64,000 bases of DNA from Actinophytocola sp963727495 (GTDB lineage Bacteria; Actinomycetota; Actinomycetes; Mycobacteriales; Pseudonocardiaceae). Below, piece by piece: positions 9,547-18,178 of this stretch. Where the stretch lies: contig CAVSGQ010000009.1 of the NCBI GenBank assembly GCA_963727495.1, forward strand, positions 62,001 to 126,000. The letters are read 5' to 3'. A model generated the notes under the pieces. The model did not search any database and had not been told where the DNA came from. It worked only from the letters and a program-made list of their open reading frames with translations. Every line of letters starts with the position of its first letter. Within the stretch, counting starts at the first letter, position 1. A program made the position numbers and the translations under genes.

Positions 9547-9870
9547 GCCGCGCCCGCGGCTGCTGAAACGTTGCATCCAGGGGCGCCGTGTCCAAGTTGC
9601 GCCGTTCGCTCCGGGCAAGTACGCCACTTGGCAGGTGTGGGATGGAAAACCAGCCAGTAGCGTCGGGGGCTGTCAGTAGCTAACCAACTCCCGTCTGTTC
9701 GCGCGAAAGTCCCACCCTGCCATCGTCACCGGGACCGCGCGCGCGATGAGGGCCGGACGAGAGTCAGGGTGGGCTCGCGTTCCCGCGCGCGGGCTCACCC
9801 CAGCTCGTCGTGCCGTGACGACACGCGCGCACCACAGGTGGCGATGGGGACACCCCGAAGGGAAACACCC
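9547..9870. other. Intergenic region upstream of the DPBB-Tat-MauE operon
   Basis: About 320 bp with no gene I can support. It contains a 12-base self-complementary run (CCCGCGCGCGGG, 9782-9793) and a stretch around 9640-9720 of lower GC. This must hold the promoter of the downstream operon. Riboswitch classes that often precede cell-wall genes were considered but did not match well. Confidence 0.4.
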
Positions 9871-10302
9871 ATGGCACCTCCCGACGTCGGCATCATGTCG
9901 CCGACCACGGCCGAGACCTCCTGGTTCTGCTGCGGCTCAGCCTGGGGCCCGTGCGGCTCCGCGGGCGGCGGCGCGTGTGGCAACTGCAAGTCCGGCAGCT
10001 ACCACTGCGCCTGGCCGAACACCTCGGACGCCTGCTTCAACATCACCCGGCCCGACCAGTGCGGCGACAATTTGATCCGCCGGACCTGCGGGCACACGTT
10101 CTACGTGCGCAACCTCTGCGGCGCCACGGAGATCGCCGTGAAGATCGCCGACTGCGGCCCGCACACCAACTACTGGTGTGGCGAGCGGTCCTGCTGCTCG
10201 GGCAACTGCGCGACCGACCGGCTGCTCGACCTGACACCGGCCGCGTACAGCGCGATCGGCAACCTGTCCAGCGGGCTCATGCCCGTCGCGATTCACAGCT
10301 GA
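9871..10302 (+). CDS. Cysteine-rich RlpA-like double-psi beta-barrel protein
   Basis: A small protein of 143 residues with about 16 cysteines. The C-terminal half has the double-psi beta-barrel pattern of RlpA/barwin/expansin proteins: AVKIADCGPHTN followed by LLDLTPAAYSAIG and a final PVAI strand. The N-terminal half carries paired and spaced Cys (WFCCGSAWGPC, ACGNC). The ATG at 9871 has a ribosome site GAAGGGA at 9857-9863. No signal peptide or membrane helix is seen, which is odd for a protein with so many likely disulfides. The next gene begins 14 bp later and encodes a Tat substrate, so export by another route or with a partner is possible. Its role is unknown; binding to glycan or peptidoglycan is a guess from the fold. 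Confidence 0.7.
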   Translation: MAPPDVGIMSPTTAETSWFCCGSAWGPCGSAGGGACGNCKSGSYHCAWPNTSDACFNITRPDQCGDNLIRRTCGHTFYVRNLCGATEIAVKIADCGPHTNYWCGERSCCSGNCATDRLLDLTPAAYSAIGNLSSGLMPVAIHS

Positions 10303-10316
10303 GGAGGGGGCAGGAC

Positions 10317-10922
10317 ATGGACTCGTTGGACCGCAGAAGGTTCCTGAGCAGCGCGGTGCTGGGCACCGCCGCCGTGACGACCGTCGTCGGGGCCAGCTCG
10401 CTCGGCTCGTTCGCCCCCGAGGCGGTGGCCGCGGAGCGGCAGGGCGTGTCACCCGGCGCGGCGGACCCGAACTTCGTCGAGGGCCGGATCATCAAGGCCG
10501 ACAAGGGCATGCTGCTCGTCACCAGCTCCGACCGGAGCATGCACCGGATCCACCTGACCAGCGCCACCAGCGTGTGGAAGCTGCGGCCGACCACGTCGGA
10601 CGCGGCGAAGGTGGGCGACGGGCTCTACGTCCGCGGCGTGCGCATGCCCGACGGCACGCTCGCGGCGGACGCGGTGTGGCTGAACATCGTCAACCTGGAC
10701 GTGCACATCACGTCCATCGGCAAGGACACGATGCACCTCGACCACCGCGGCGACCGCATCGTCGGGCACGTCGTCGCCGGCACCACGGCGGCCGTCTACA
10801 ACAGCACGCCCGCGGTCAGCGACCTGTCGCTGCTGCAGGTGGGCAAGCATGCACAGGTGATCGGGGCCTGGCGCCCGGACACCAACGAGGTCGACCTGGC
10901 CACCGTCTACGCGGCGGCCTGA
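10317..10922 (+). CDS. Tat-signal secreted protein of unknown function
   Basis: A 201-residue protein with an N-terminal twin-arginine signal (DRRRFLSSAVLG, residues 5-16) and likely cleavage after AVA near residue 40. The ATG at 10317 follows GAGGAGGGGG. The mature part is all-beta in appearance, with short repeated OB-like strands (VEGRIIKADKGMLLV, then LDVHITSIGKDTMHL), similar to DUF5666-type cell-wall proteins. There are no cysteines after the signal, in contrast to the neighbour upstream. It lies in a three-gene operon with the Cys-rich barrel protein and the MauE-like protein. The function is not known. Confidence 0.7.
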   Translation: MDSLDRRRFLSSAVLGTAAVTTVVGASSLGSFAPEAVAAERQGVSPGAADPNFVEGRIIKADKGMLLVTSSDRSMHRIHLTSATSVWKLRPTTSDAAKVGDGLYVRGVRMPDGTLAADAVWLNIVNLDVHITSIGKDTMHLDHRGDRIVGHVVAGTTAAVYNSTPAVSDLSLLQVGKHAQVIGAWRPDTNEVDLATVYAAA

Positions 10923-10996
10923 CACCCATCCCGGCCCGCCACCCCGCCCGCGGCGCGCGGCGGGGTGGCGGGACGATCCCCGACGGGAGGACACCG

Positions 10997-11815
10997 GTGA
11001 TCGAATCGGCATTCGTGTCTCTGGCGAGCGTCCAGCAGGTCCTGCTCGGCGGCGTGCTGCTGTGGGCGGGCGCGCTGAAGCTGCGTGCCCCGCAGGCCGC
11101 CCGGCGGTCGGCGCTCAAGCGCCTGGTGGGCGAGCGGCGCGTGCTGGCCGCCTACCGCGCGGTGGCGGCCGTCGAGCTCGCGGTCGGCGTGCTGCTGGTG
11201 GCGCCGCCGGCCGCCGCGGCGGAGGCGTACGCGGCGGTCGCGCTCGGCCTCGGCATGCTTGGATACCTGACCTACGCCCGGGTGATGGCACCCGACTCGG
11301 GCTGCGGCTGCCTCGGTGAGAAGCACGCACCGGTGCGCGGCCGCGCCTTCCTGCGGGCCGGCGTGCTGGTCGCGGCCGGTGTGGTGGCCGCGTTCGGCGC
11401 GGCGTGGTGGCCGGCCGCGGTCGGCGAGCGCCCGCTCGCCACGGCCGGGCTGCTCGTCGCGCAGGCCGCACTGGTCGTCGCGCTCTCGCCGGAGCTGGAC
11501 CACCGCTGGCTGCTGCCGCTGCGCCGCTGGCGGGTCCGGATGTCGCACCCGCTGGCGAACCGGTCGGCAGCGATCCCGCTGGAGTCGAGCGTGCAGCAAC
11601 TGCGGGTCAGCGACGCGTTCCGGTCGGTCGCGGACCGGCTGCGCTCGGACCTGCTCGACCACTGGGAGGAGGGCGAGTGGCGGATCCTGGCCTACGCCGC
11701 CCGCACCGGCACCGGCGCGGTGACCGCCGTGTTCGCGGTCCCGCTGCGCGACTACCGCCCCGACGACGTGCGCGTCGCTCTGGTACCGGAGCCGGAGGGT
11801 GAGCTCGTGCCCTAG
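10997..11815 (+). CDS. MauE/DoxX-like membrane redox protein with C-terminal cytoplasmic domain
   Basis: A 272-residue integral membrane protein with four to five hydrophobic helices in residues of about 5-160. It resembles the MauE/DoxX family, whose members support disulfide formation in periplasmic proteins. A CGC motif (Cys103 and Cys105) follows the third helix, where MauE proteins place redox cysteines. The last 100 residues are soluble and not recognised. The GTG at 10997 has a GGGAGG ribosome site. It is third in the operon after a protein with about 16 cysteines, so oxidative folding of that protein is a reasonable inference. Its stop overlaps that of the convergent VTT gene by 4 bp. 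Confidence 0.65.
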   Translation: MIESAFVSLASVQQVLLGGVLLWAGALKLRAPQAARRSALKRLVGERRVLAAYRAVAAVELAVGVLLVAPPAAAAEAYAAVALGLGMLGYLTYARVMAPDSGCGCLGEKHAPVRGRAFLRAGVLVAAGVVAAFGAAWWPAAVGERPLATAGLLVAQAALVVALSPELDHRWLLPLRRWRVRMSHPLANRSAAIPLESSVQQLRVSDAFRSVADRLRSDLLDHWEEGEWRILAYAARTGTGAVTAVFAVPLRDYRPDDVRVALVPEPEGELVP

Positions 11816-12327
11816 AAGATCCAGCCGGCGAACAACGCCGGCGAGGCCGCGACCGCGCTGAACCGGATGAACCGGCCGACCAGGCCGGCGCCGACGAACG
11901 CGGACAGGCTCATCCGCACCATGCCGGCGAGCACCGAGGTCGCCATGAACGGTGGCATGCCCAGCACCGAGCTGATGCCGTACGTGCCGACCATCCACCG
12001 CGGGTGGCGGTGGCACTTCTCGCGCAGCGACTCCACCCAGCCGCGGAGCCGCTTGGTCCGCAGCTGCCACCGGATCCGGCGCGCGCTCGGCGGGCCCGCC
12101 TCGCGCCTGCGGGGCAGCCAGCGCGGCAGGCGCAGCTGGCCCTTGGCGGCGTAGTAGTAGAGCAGCTTGCCGCCGACCTGGCCTACCGCGACCACGGCGC
12201 CGAGCGCGAGCCAGGGGATGTGCGGCTCCTGCATGGCGAGCCCGACCAGGAAGATCTCGATGCTGACCAGGGGGAGCAGGGCAGAGCCGAACGAGACCCC
12301 GAGGGTGACGCACAGCCACGTAAGCAC
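11812..12327 (-). CDS. DedA/VTT-domain-like membrane protein
   Basis: A 171-residue membrane protein with helices near the N-terminus, residues 30-55, and two in the C-terminal 60 residues. The composition and the small-residue-rich helices (GMPPFMATSVLAGMVRM) fit the VTT/SNARE-associated (YqaA/DedA) family thought to handle lipids. The GTG start at 12327 has a ribosome site AGGGAGA on the minus strand. A basic loop (about 70-105) lies between the two helix pairs. The gene is monocistronic and convergent with the MauE-like gene. Confidence 0.65.
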   Translation of the reverse strand: MLTWLCVTLGVSFGSALLPLVSIEIFLVGLAMQEPHIPWLALGAVVAVGQVGGKLLYYYAAKGQLRLPRWLPRRREAGPPSARRIRWQLRTKRLRGWVESLREKCHRHPRWMVGTYGISSVLGMPPFMATSVLAGMVRMSLSAFVGAGLVGRFIRFSAVAASPALFAGWIF

Positions 12328-12371
12328 CTGAGATCTCCCTGTTACATTCGGGGACGCGGACAGACTACGTG

Positions 12372-12950
12372 CTACCTATACGTGGTGTCGGTCAGGCCAG
12401 TTCGAATACGTAGCGTCCCCGTCAGCCTTATCTCGCGGAGTGGTCGCCCGCCTGCGTCGAGTGTTCGCACCGTGCCGTCCGCGACCCAGCCCGCGCGCTC
12501 GAAGAACGCGAGCGACGCCTTGTCCGTCTCCGGTACCCAGGCTATGCCTCGGGTGGCGCCCGCGCCCCGCATCGCCCGGCCCGCCTCGGCGAGGAGCCGC
12601 CCACCGTGCCCGCGGCGGCCCCAGCGCGGCTCCACCAGCAGCGTGCTGACCAGCGCGACGGTGGCCGAGTCCTTGGCCGGCGAGCCGTCCGCGCTCGCGG
12701 TCTCGTCCTCGGGCGCCGGCCCGGCCGCGCAGAACCCGACCAGCCAGGCGCCCTCGGACGCCACGAACACCTGGGCGGGGCCCTGCTCGACGGTCTGCCG
12801 CCAGGTCAGCTCGGCCTCGTCCGGGTCGAGGCCGGCGAGGACCTCGGCGGGCAGCAGGTCTCGGTAGGCGGCGCGCCAGGTGTCGAGCTGGATCCTGGCG
12901 ATCTCCGCGGCGTCGGACGGTTCGGCGGCTCGGACGGTGGCATCGGCCAT
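12372..12950 (-). CDS. GNAT family N-acetyltransferase
   Basis: A 192-residue acetyl-CoA-dependent acyltransferase. The acetyl-CoA loop is VEPRWGRRGHGGRLL (R-x-x-G-x-G type), preceded by the beta strand VALVSTLLV and followed by ATRGIAWVPETDKASLAFFERAGW, a standard GNAT end. The N-terminus RAAEPSDAAEIARIQLDTWR is also typical. Substrate unknown. It is divergent from the kinase gene at 13014 with about 60 bp between the starts. Confidence 0.9.
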   Translation of the reverse strand: MADATVRAAEPSDAAEIARIQLDTWRAAYRDLLPAEVLAGLDPDEAELTWRQTVEQGPAQVFVASEGAWLVGFCAAGPAPEDETASADGSPAKDSATVALVSTLLVEPRWGRRGHGGRLLAEAGRAMRGAGATRGIAWVPETDKASLAFFERAGWVADGTVRTLDAGGRPLREIRLTGTLRIRTGLTDTTYR

Positions 12951-13013
12951 GCCCGCAACCTACCGGCCGATCCGCCTGCGGACCGTCCTGGCCGGGACGT
13001 ACTCTCTGCACTC

Positions 13014-14603
13014 GTGACCGCAGTCCCGGTGCCCGGCTACGAGATCATCGACGCGCTGGGGCGCGGTGGGTTCGGTGTGGTGTACCGCGCCCGCCAGGTC
13101 ACCATCGACCGCGAGGTCGCCATCAAGGTCGACACCCGGCTCATCCTCGACGACCGCGACCAGCGCCGCTTCCTGCGCGAGGTGCGCGCCGCCGGACGGC
13201 TGTCCGGGCACCCGCACGTGGTCGAGATCTACGACGCGGGCGTGCTGCCGGACGCGCGCCCGTACCTGGTGATGGAGCTGTGCCCGGGCGGCTCGCTCGC
13301 CGACCGCGACCGGATGTCCGTCCGCGAGGTGGTCGACGTCGGCCACAAGATCGCCGACGCGCTCGCCGCCGCGCACGACCTCGGCGTGCTGCACCGCGAC
13401 ATCAAGCCCGGCAACATCCTGGTCAAGCGGTACGGCACGGTCGGGCTCGCCGACTTCGGCCTCGCCGCGGTGGTGGACGCCGGCCGCGACTCGTCGGTCA
13501 CGCTCGCGGCGCTGACCCCGGCCTACGCCGCGCCCGAGGCGTTCCACCTGTACCCGCCGACCGTGCAGTCCGACGTCTACGCGCTCAGCGCCACCCTCTA
13601 CACGCTGCTCGCCGGCTTCCCGCCGCGGTTCCCGGCGGAGGGCGAGCTGAGCGTGCCGGAGATCATCCGACGGCACGACAGCCCGGTCGACGACATCCCC
13701 GGGGTGCCGCCGGAGCTGATGGCGATCCTGCGCCGCGGGCTCGCCAAGGACCCCGCGCACCGCCACCAGGACGCGGCCGCGCTGCGCGCCGACCTCGGCC
13801 GGCTCTCCGTCGGCGAGGTCGCCGGCCCGCGGCACGCGGTCACCTCGGCGGTGACCACGGTGGCGGCGCCGCGCTCCTCGGTCCCGCCGCGGCCCTACCC
13901 GCCACCGGCCCACGCGCCGCAGCCCTACCAGCCGCCGTGGACCGGGCATCCGTCGTACCCGCCGGGCACCGGACCGGTGCCGCTGCACGCCCCGACCGGG
14001 CCGCCGCGGTCGCGTCGCCGGCCGCTGGTCGTCGCGGGGTCCGCGCTGGCCGCGGTGCTCGTGTTGCTGGCCGGCGTGTGGTACTTCGCCATTCGCGACG
14101 ACGGCCCGGCCGCCGGGCCCGGCACCGACGCGTCCGCCGGCACGTCCTCGGCGCCCGACGACACCCGGCGGTTCGGCGTGCCGACGGTGACCGAGGACTG
14201 CCCGGCGGCCGGGGTGGCGGACGCGGGTGCGGAGTGCACCAAGCGGGCGCAGTGCTGGAGCGGCATCGTGATGATCCAGGGGCAGCTGAACAGCATCCGC
14301 GAGCTGCCCTGCGAGGAGGGCCACGTCTTCGAGACGTTCGCGATCGCGGCGGTGCCGCCCGCGGTGGTCGACCCGTACCAGGACAAGCTGGCCGAGGACC
14401 CGTCCGTGCAGCGGGTGTGCTCGACGGAGACGATGCTGGCCTCGCGGTTCGGCGAGGCGCTGAAGCTCGGCGCGGGCAAGTGGTCGATCGAGATCCTGCC
14501 GCCGACGCCCGACGACCGCGAGCAGGGGCGTGACATCTACCGCTGCGTGGCCAGGCTTGCGAGTGGTGATGACATCACCGGATCGGTTTTCCGACCGCGC
14601 TGA
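13014..14603 (+). CDS. Transmembrane Ser/Thr protein kinase
   Basis: A PknB-type receptor kinase of 529 residues. The GTG at 13014 is chosen because the kinase fold starts at once. Visible elements: Gly loop GRGGFG (16-21), Lys38 in VAIK, catalytic HRD at 127-129 within HRDIKPGN, DFG at 147-149, and APE. A Pro-rich linker covers about 270-330, one membrane helix spans about 337-360, and an extracellular domain with several cysteines (EDCPAA, AECTKRAQC, LPCEEGHVFE, VQRVCS, YRCVA) makes up the rest. The outer domain resembles the septum-formation type of small Cys-paired domains. Its ligand is unknown. The kinase domain is clearly different from the two kinases at 23-26.8 kb. Confidence 0.93.
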   Translation: MTAVPVPGYEIIDALGRGGFGVVYRARQVTIDREVAIKVDTRLILDDRDQRRFLREVRAAGRLSGHPHVVEIYDAGVLPDARPYLVMELCPGGSLADRDRMSVREVVDVGHKIADALAAAHDLGVLHRDIKPGNILVKRYGTVGLADFGLAAVVDAGRDSSVTLAALTPAYAAPEAFHLYPPTVQSDVYALSATLYTLLAGFPPRFPAEGELSVPEIIRRHDSPVDDIPGVPPELMAILRRGLAKDPAHRHQDAAALRADLGRLSVGEVAGPRHAVTSAVTTVAAPRSSVPPRPYPPPAHAPQPYQPPWTGHPSYPPGTGPVPLHAPTGPPRSRRRPLVVAGSALAAVLVLLAGVWYFAIRDDGPAAGPGTDASAGTSSAPDDTRRFGVPTVTEDCPAAGVADAGAECTKRAQCWSGIVMIQGQLNSIRELPCEEGHVFETFAIAAVPPAVVDPYQDKLAEDPSVQRVCSTETMLASRFGEALKLGAGKWSIEILPPTPDDREQGRDIYRCVARLASGDDITGSVFRPR

Positions 14604-14648
14604 GTAACCGGCCATTTTTTGTCGGTGGTTCGTGCGATCGTGTCGGAC

Positions 14649-15611
14649 GTGAGTGAAGCCGTCATCGAACCGCCCGCGACCGCGAGCCGCGCCGGCTGGC
14701 CGGCGTGGGCCGCGCTCGGCGTCGTGTACGTCGTGTGGGGTTCCACGTACCTGGCCATCCGGTTCAGCGTCGAGACCATGCCGCCGCTGCTGTCGGCTGG
14801 GGCGCGGTTCCTCGCGTCGGGCGCGTTGTTGTGCCTGGCGGTGCTGGTGTTCGCGGGCCCGGCCGGGTTCCGGATGAACCGCGCGCAGTTCGGCACCGCG
14901 GCGCTGGTCGGCGTGCTGCTGCCGGCGTGGGGCAACGGGCTGGTCGTGGTCGCCGAGCAGCACGTGGCGTCCGGCCTGGCGGCACTGCTCATCGCGTGCA
15001 TCCCGCTGTACGTGATCGTGCTGCGCCGGCTCATCGGGCAGCGGCCGCCGCCGGTCACCCTGGTCGGCGTGCTGGTGGGCGTGGTGGGCCTGGCCGTGCT
15101 GCTGCTGGGCGGGCCGGTGGCGGGTGCGCACGGGTCGGCCTGGTGGGGGCCCTGGCTGGTGCTGGTCGCCGCGACGGGCTGGGCGTGCGGCACGGTCGCG
15201 GGCTCGCGGCTGCCGGTGCCGCCGAACCCGGTCACGTTCTCCGCGATGGGCATGCTGGTCGGCGGCGCGGTGCTGACCGCCGGCGGGGTCGCCGCGGGCG
15301 AGCGGGCCGACCTGGCCGCGGTGAGCACGGGCTCGTGGCTCGGCTGGGCGTACCTGGTGCTGTTCGGCGCGCTGGCGTTCAGCGCGTACGTCTACGCGCT
15401 CGGTCACCTGCCGGTGTCCACGGTCGCCACCTACGCGTACGTGAACCCGGTGATCGCGGTGGTCCTCGGCGTGCTGCTCGCCGGCGAGCGGTTCGGCGTG
15501 GCACAGCTGGCCGGTGGGCTCGTCGTGCTGTGTGCCGTCGTCCTCGTGGTGCGTGCCGAGCAGCGCGCCCGCCCAGTCGTGTCCGACGTTCCGGAAGGAA
15601 GCCCTCGATGA
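14649..15611 (+). CDS. EamA/RhaT family transporter (drug/metabolite exporter)
   Basis: A ten-helix inner membrane transporter of the DMT superfamily, about 320 residues. The diagnostic WGSTYLAIRFSVETMPP is near the N-terminus, and two EamA repeats follow. GTG 14649 is preferred; GTG 14640 and an upstream TTG are possible, as no strong ribosome site decides. It overlaps the next gene by ATGA. The substrate cannot be told; amino acids, nucleosides or drugs are all known for this family. Confidence 0.88.
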   Translation: MSEAVIEPPATASRAGWPAWAALGVVYVVWGSTYLAIRFSVETMPPLLSAGARFLASGALLCLAVLVFAGPAGFRMNRAQFGTAALVGVLLPAWGNGLVVVAEQHVASGLAALLIACIPLYVIVLRRLIGQRPPPVTLVGVLVGVVGLAVLLLGGPVAGAHGSAWWGPWLVLVAATGWACGTVAGSRLPVPPNPVTFSAMGMLVGGAVLTAGGVAAGERADLAAVSTGSWLGWAYLVLFGALAFSAYVYALGHLPVSTVATYAYVNPVIAVVLGVLLAGERFGVAQLAGGLVVLCAVVLVVRAEQRARPVVSDVPEGSPR

Positions 15612-16834
15612 CCACCACGCTCGGTGCCGGCGCCGCCCGGCGGATCGCCCTGGCCGCGCAGGGGTTCGCGGACGCGCGGCCGGCCGGCGAGATCACCCGG
15701 CGGCACCTGCGCCGGGTGCTCGACCGGGTGCGGCTGATCCAGCTGGACTCGGTGAACGTGGCGGTGCGGGCGCACTACATGCCGCTGTTCAGCCGGCTCG
15801 GCGCGTACCCGGCCGCGCTGGTCGACGACGCCGCGTGGGAGCACCGCGCGCGGCGGCCGCGGCTGCTGGCGGAGTACTGGGCGCACGAGGCGAGCCTGCT
15901 GCCGGTCGAGGACTGGCCGCTGTTGCGGTGGCGGATGCGGCAGTACGAGGAGCGGCTGGGGGAGCGGTACGCGAGGCTGCTGAAGGGTTCGCCGGGCCTG
16001 TTCGACGACGTCCTCGCCGCGGTGAAGGACCTGGGCCCGGTCGGTGCCGGGCCGCTGGAGGCCGAGCTCGGCGTGGTGGGCCGGCGGGCCGGGGGCGGGT
16101 GGTGGAACCGGTCGTCGGTCAAGCACGCGTGCGAGTACCTGTTCGCGGTGGGGGAGCTGACCACGGGCGCGCGGCGCGGTTTCCAGCGGCTGTACGACTT
16201 ACCCGAGCGGGTGCTGCCGCCGCAGGTGTACGGCGCACCCGAGATGTCCACACCGGACGCGATCCGGGAGCTGACGCTGCGCGCGGCGTCGGCGCACGGC
16301 ATCGCGACGGAGCCGGACCTGCGGGACTACTACCGGATCCGGCCGCCGGAGTGGAGCAGGCAGGCGGTGGCCGAGCTGGTGGAGGAGGGGCTGCTGGAGG
16401 AGGTCTCGGTGCGCGGCTGGGCGCGGCCGGCGTACGTGCACGTCGATGCCCGGCGGCCGAGGCGGGTGGCGGGCCGGGCGCTGCTGTGCCCGTTCGACCC
16501 GCTGATCTGGGAGCGGGCGCGGACCGAGCGGATGTTCGGCTTCCACTACCGGATCGAGATCTACGTTCCCGAGCCGAAGCGGGTGTACGGGTACTACGTC
16601 TTCCCGTTCCTGCTGGACGGCGAGCTGGTGGCCCGGGTCGACCTGAAGACCGACCGCCGGGCGGGCGTGCTCCGCGTGCGCGGTGCGTTCGCCGAGCCCA
16701 CCGCCCACGCCCCGCGGGTCGCCGCCGAACTGGCCGCCGAACTCCAGGTGATGGCCGATTGGCTCGCCCTGGACAAGGTGATCGCCGACGACCGCGGCTC
16801 CCTGGCCCCCGCCCTCCGCGCCGCCCTCCCCTGA
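15608..16834 (+). CDS. YcaQ/AlkX-like winged-helix DNA glycosylase
   Basis: A 408-residue member of the HTH_42 family that includes YcaQ/AlkX and AlkZ, which unhook DNA interstrand crosslinks. The characteristic stretch IQLDSVNVAVRAHYMPLFSR is at residues 44 onward. It contains a Q-L-D triad (45-47), matching the Q-phi-D active-site motif of the YcaQ branch rather than the Q-phi-Q of AlkZ. Further family signs are LLAEYWAHEASLLP and the C-terminal CPFDPLIWERARTERMFGF. Its ATG overlaps the EamA stop (ATGA). The pairing of exporter and crosslink glycosylase hints at self-protection or stress resistance, but no biosynthetic genes are nearby. Confidence 0.88.
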   Translation: MTTTLGAGAARRIALAAQGFADARPAGEITRRHLRRVLDRVRLIQLDSVNVAVRAHYMPLFSRLGAYPAALVDDAAWEHRARRPRLLAEYWAHEASLLPVEDWPLLRWRMRQYEERLGERYARLLKGSPGLFDDVLAAVKDLGPVGAGPLEAELGVVGRRAGGGWWNRSSVKHACEYLFAVGELTTGARRGFQRLYDLPERVLPPQVYGAPEMSTPDAIRELTLRAASAHGIATEPDLRDYYRIRPPEWSRQAVAELVEEGLLEEVSVRGWARPAYVHVDARRPRRVAGRALLCPFDPLIWERARTERMFGFHYRIEIYVPEPKRVYGYYVFPFLLDGELVARVDLKTDRRAGVLRVRGAFAEPTAHAPRVAAELAAELQVMADWLALDKVIADDRGSLAPALRAALP

Positions 16835-16909
16835 TCCGAAAATCGATGGTGAGTGGGCAGGCCGAAGGCACCCGGCGTAGCGCAGCGGAGCCGGGTTGGT
16901 GGTGCTGGT

Positions 16910-18178
16910 TCAGGCTGCGGGTTCGAGGGTGACTCGGTAGCCCAGGGCGTTGAGTTGGCTGATGTGGTTGCGGATCTTGCGTTGGGTGTTGGTGTGCTGG
17001 GCGAAGTAGTCGGCGCCGAGGTCGTGGAATCGGGCGTTGGGGTCGGACAGTAGGTGCCAGATGATCACGAGGATGGAGCGGCCGACCGCGACGATGGCCT
17101 TCTTGGCGCCGCCGCGACGGGCGATGCGCCGGTAGCGCTCGCCGAGGAAGGTGTTGGTCTTGCTGGCGGCGACGGCGGCCTCGCCCAGGATCCGGGCCAG
17201 GTAGGGGTTGCCGTGGCCGGTGGCGCCGGCGCCTTTCTTCTTGCCGGCCGACTCGGACACCCCGGGTGCGAACTTGGCCCAGGAGCACAGGTGGCCGGGG
17301 GTGGGGAAGCGGGTCATGTCCAGGCCGATCTCGGCGATGGCCACCTGTGCGGCGGTGCGTCCGACGCCGGTGATCTCATCGAGTTGGTCGACCACTGTGG
17401 CGAAAGGGGTGATCAGCTCCTCGGTCTTGGCGTCGACACGGGCGATGTCGGCGGTGACGGCGTCCACCCGGGCCAGCATGGTGGACAGCAGGAACGCGTG
17501 GTGATCGGTGAAGTAGCCGGTGAAAGCCTCCTCCAGTCTGGGGATCTTGCGGCGCATCGAGGCACGGGCCAACTGCGCGAGCACCTTCGGGTCACGCTCA
17601 CCGGTGGCCAGCGCGGCCAGCATGGCCCGCCCGGACACCCCGAAGATGTCCGAGACCACCACCGACAACTTGATCTGGGCGTCCTCCAGCAGCTTCTCCA
17701 CCCGCTGTTTCTCCGCCGTGCACGCCTCGACCAGATCACGCCGGTACCGGGTCAGATCCCGCAACCGGCGAATCGGCGAGGGCGGCACGAAACTGGGGCG
17801 GATCATCTGCCGCTCAGCCACCTTGCACAACCACACCGCGTCCAACCGGTCGGTCTTCGGACGGCCGGGCAGATGCTTGACGTCGCGGGCGTTGACCAGC
17901 CAGACATCGAACCCGTGCGCCTCCAGCAGGTAGAACACCGGCTTCCAGTAGTCCGATGTGGACTCCATGACCACCCGTGTCACGCCCAACGCGGTCAGTC
18001 GATCCGCCAGCACCAGCAACGAGCGGGTCATCGTCGAGTACGGCCGCACCTCCTGCAGCCGCTTGCCCGGGCGGGCTTGGTCCGGCACCCGGACACAACA
18101 CATCACCTCGGCCTTACCGATGTCCAACGCGGCCACCCGCGCGACGATCTCCTCGCTGTCCTGCGTCTGCTCCAACAT
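16910..18178 (-). CDS. IS110 family transposase (DEDD recombinase)
   Basis: A full-length 422-residue IS110-type recombinase. The N-terminal RuvC-like DEDD domain shows LDIGK (Asp19), VVMEST (Glu) and KTDRLDAVWL (two Asp). The C-terminal Tnp_20 domain has TGVGRTAAQVAIAEIG and the serine-bearing SWAKFAPGVSESAGKK motif. These enzymes cut and rejoin DNA under the guidance of an RNA made from the element's noncoding end. The ATG at 18178 has a GAGGAGG ribosome site. There are no internal stops or truncations, so the element could be active. Confidence 0.95.
   Translation of the reverse strand: MLEQTQDSEEIVARVAALDIGKAEVMCCVRVPDQARPGKRLQEVRPYSTMTRSLLVLADRLTALGVTRVVMESTSDYWKPVFYLLEAHGFDVWLVNARDVKHLPGRPKTDRLDAVWLCKVAERQMIRPSFVPPSPIRRLRDLTRYRRDLVEACTAEKQRVEKLLEDAQIKLSVVVSDIFGVSGRAMLAALATGERDPKVLAQLARASMRRKIPRLEEAFTGYFTDHHAFLLSTMLARVDAVTADIARVDAKTEELITPFATVVDQLDEITGVGRTAAQVAIAEIGLDMTRFPTPGHLCSWAKFAPGVSESAGKKKGAGATGHGNPYLARILGEAAVAASKTNTFLGERYRRIARRGGAKKAIVAVGRSILVIIWHLLSDPNARFHDLGADYFAQHTNTQRKIRNHISQLNALGYRVTLEPAA

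Noticed and set aside
9547..9870. Possible c-di-AMP (ydaO) riboswitch before the barrel protein gene
   Set aside because: Only AGCTAACC resembles the 3' consensus. The conserved GGGGAACC-type blocks expected upstream are missing.
9871..11815. Methylamine dehydrogenase (mau) cluster
   Set aside because: The MauE-like protein and a Cys-rich protein suggested it, but the Cys-rich protein has a double-psi barrel C-terminus, not the light-subunit pattern, and no heavy subunit or mauG is present.
16905..16930. tRNA T-loop-like GGGTTCGAGGG near the end of the insertion element
   Set aside because: No acceptor or anticodon stem can be built around it, and it lies in the transposase coding end.
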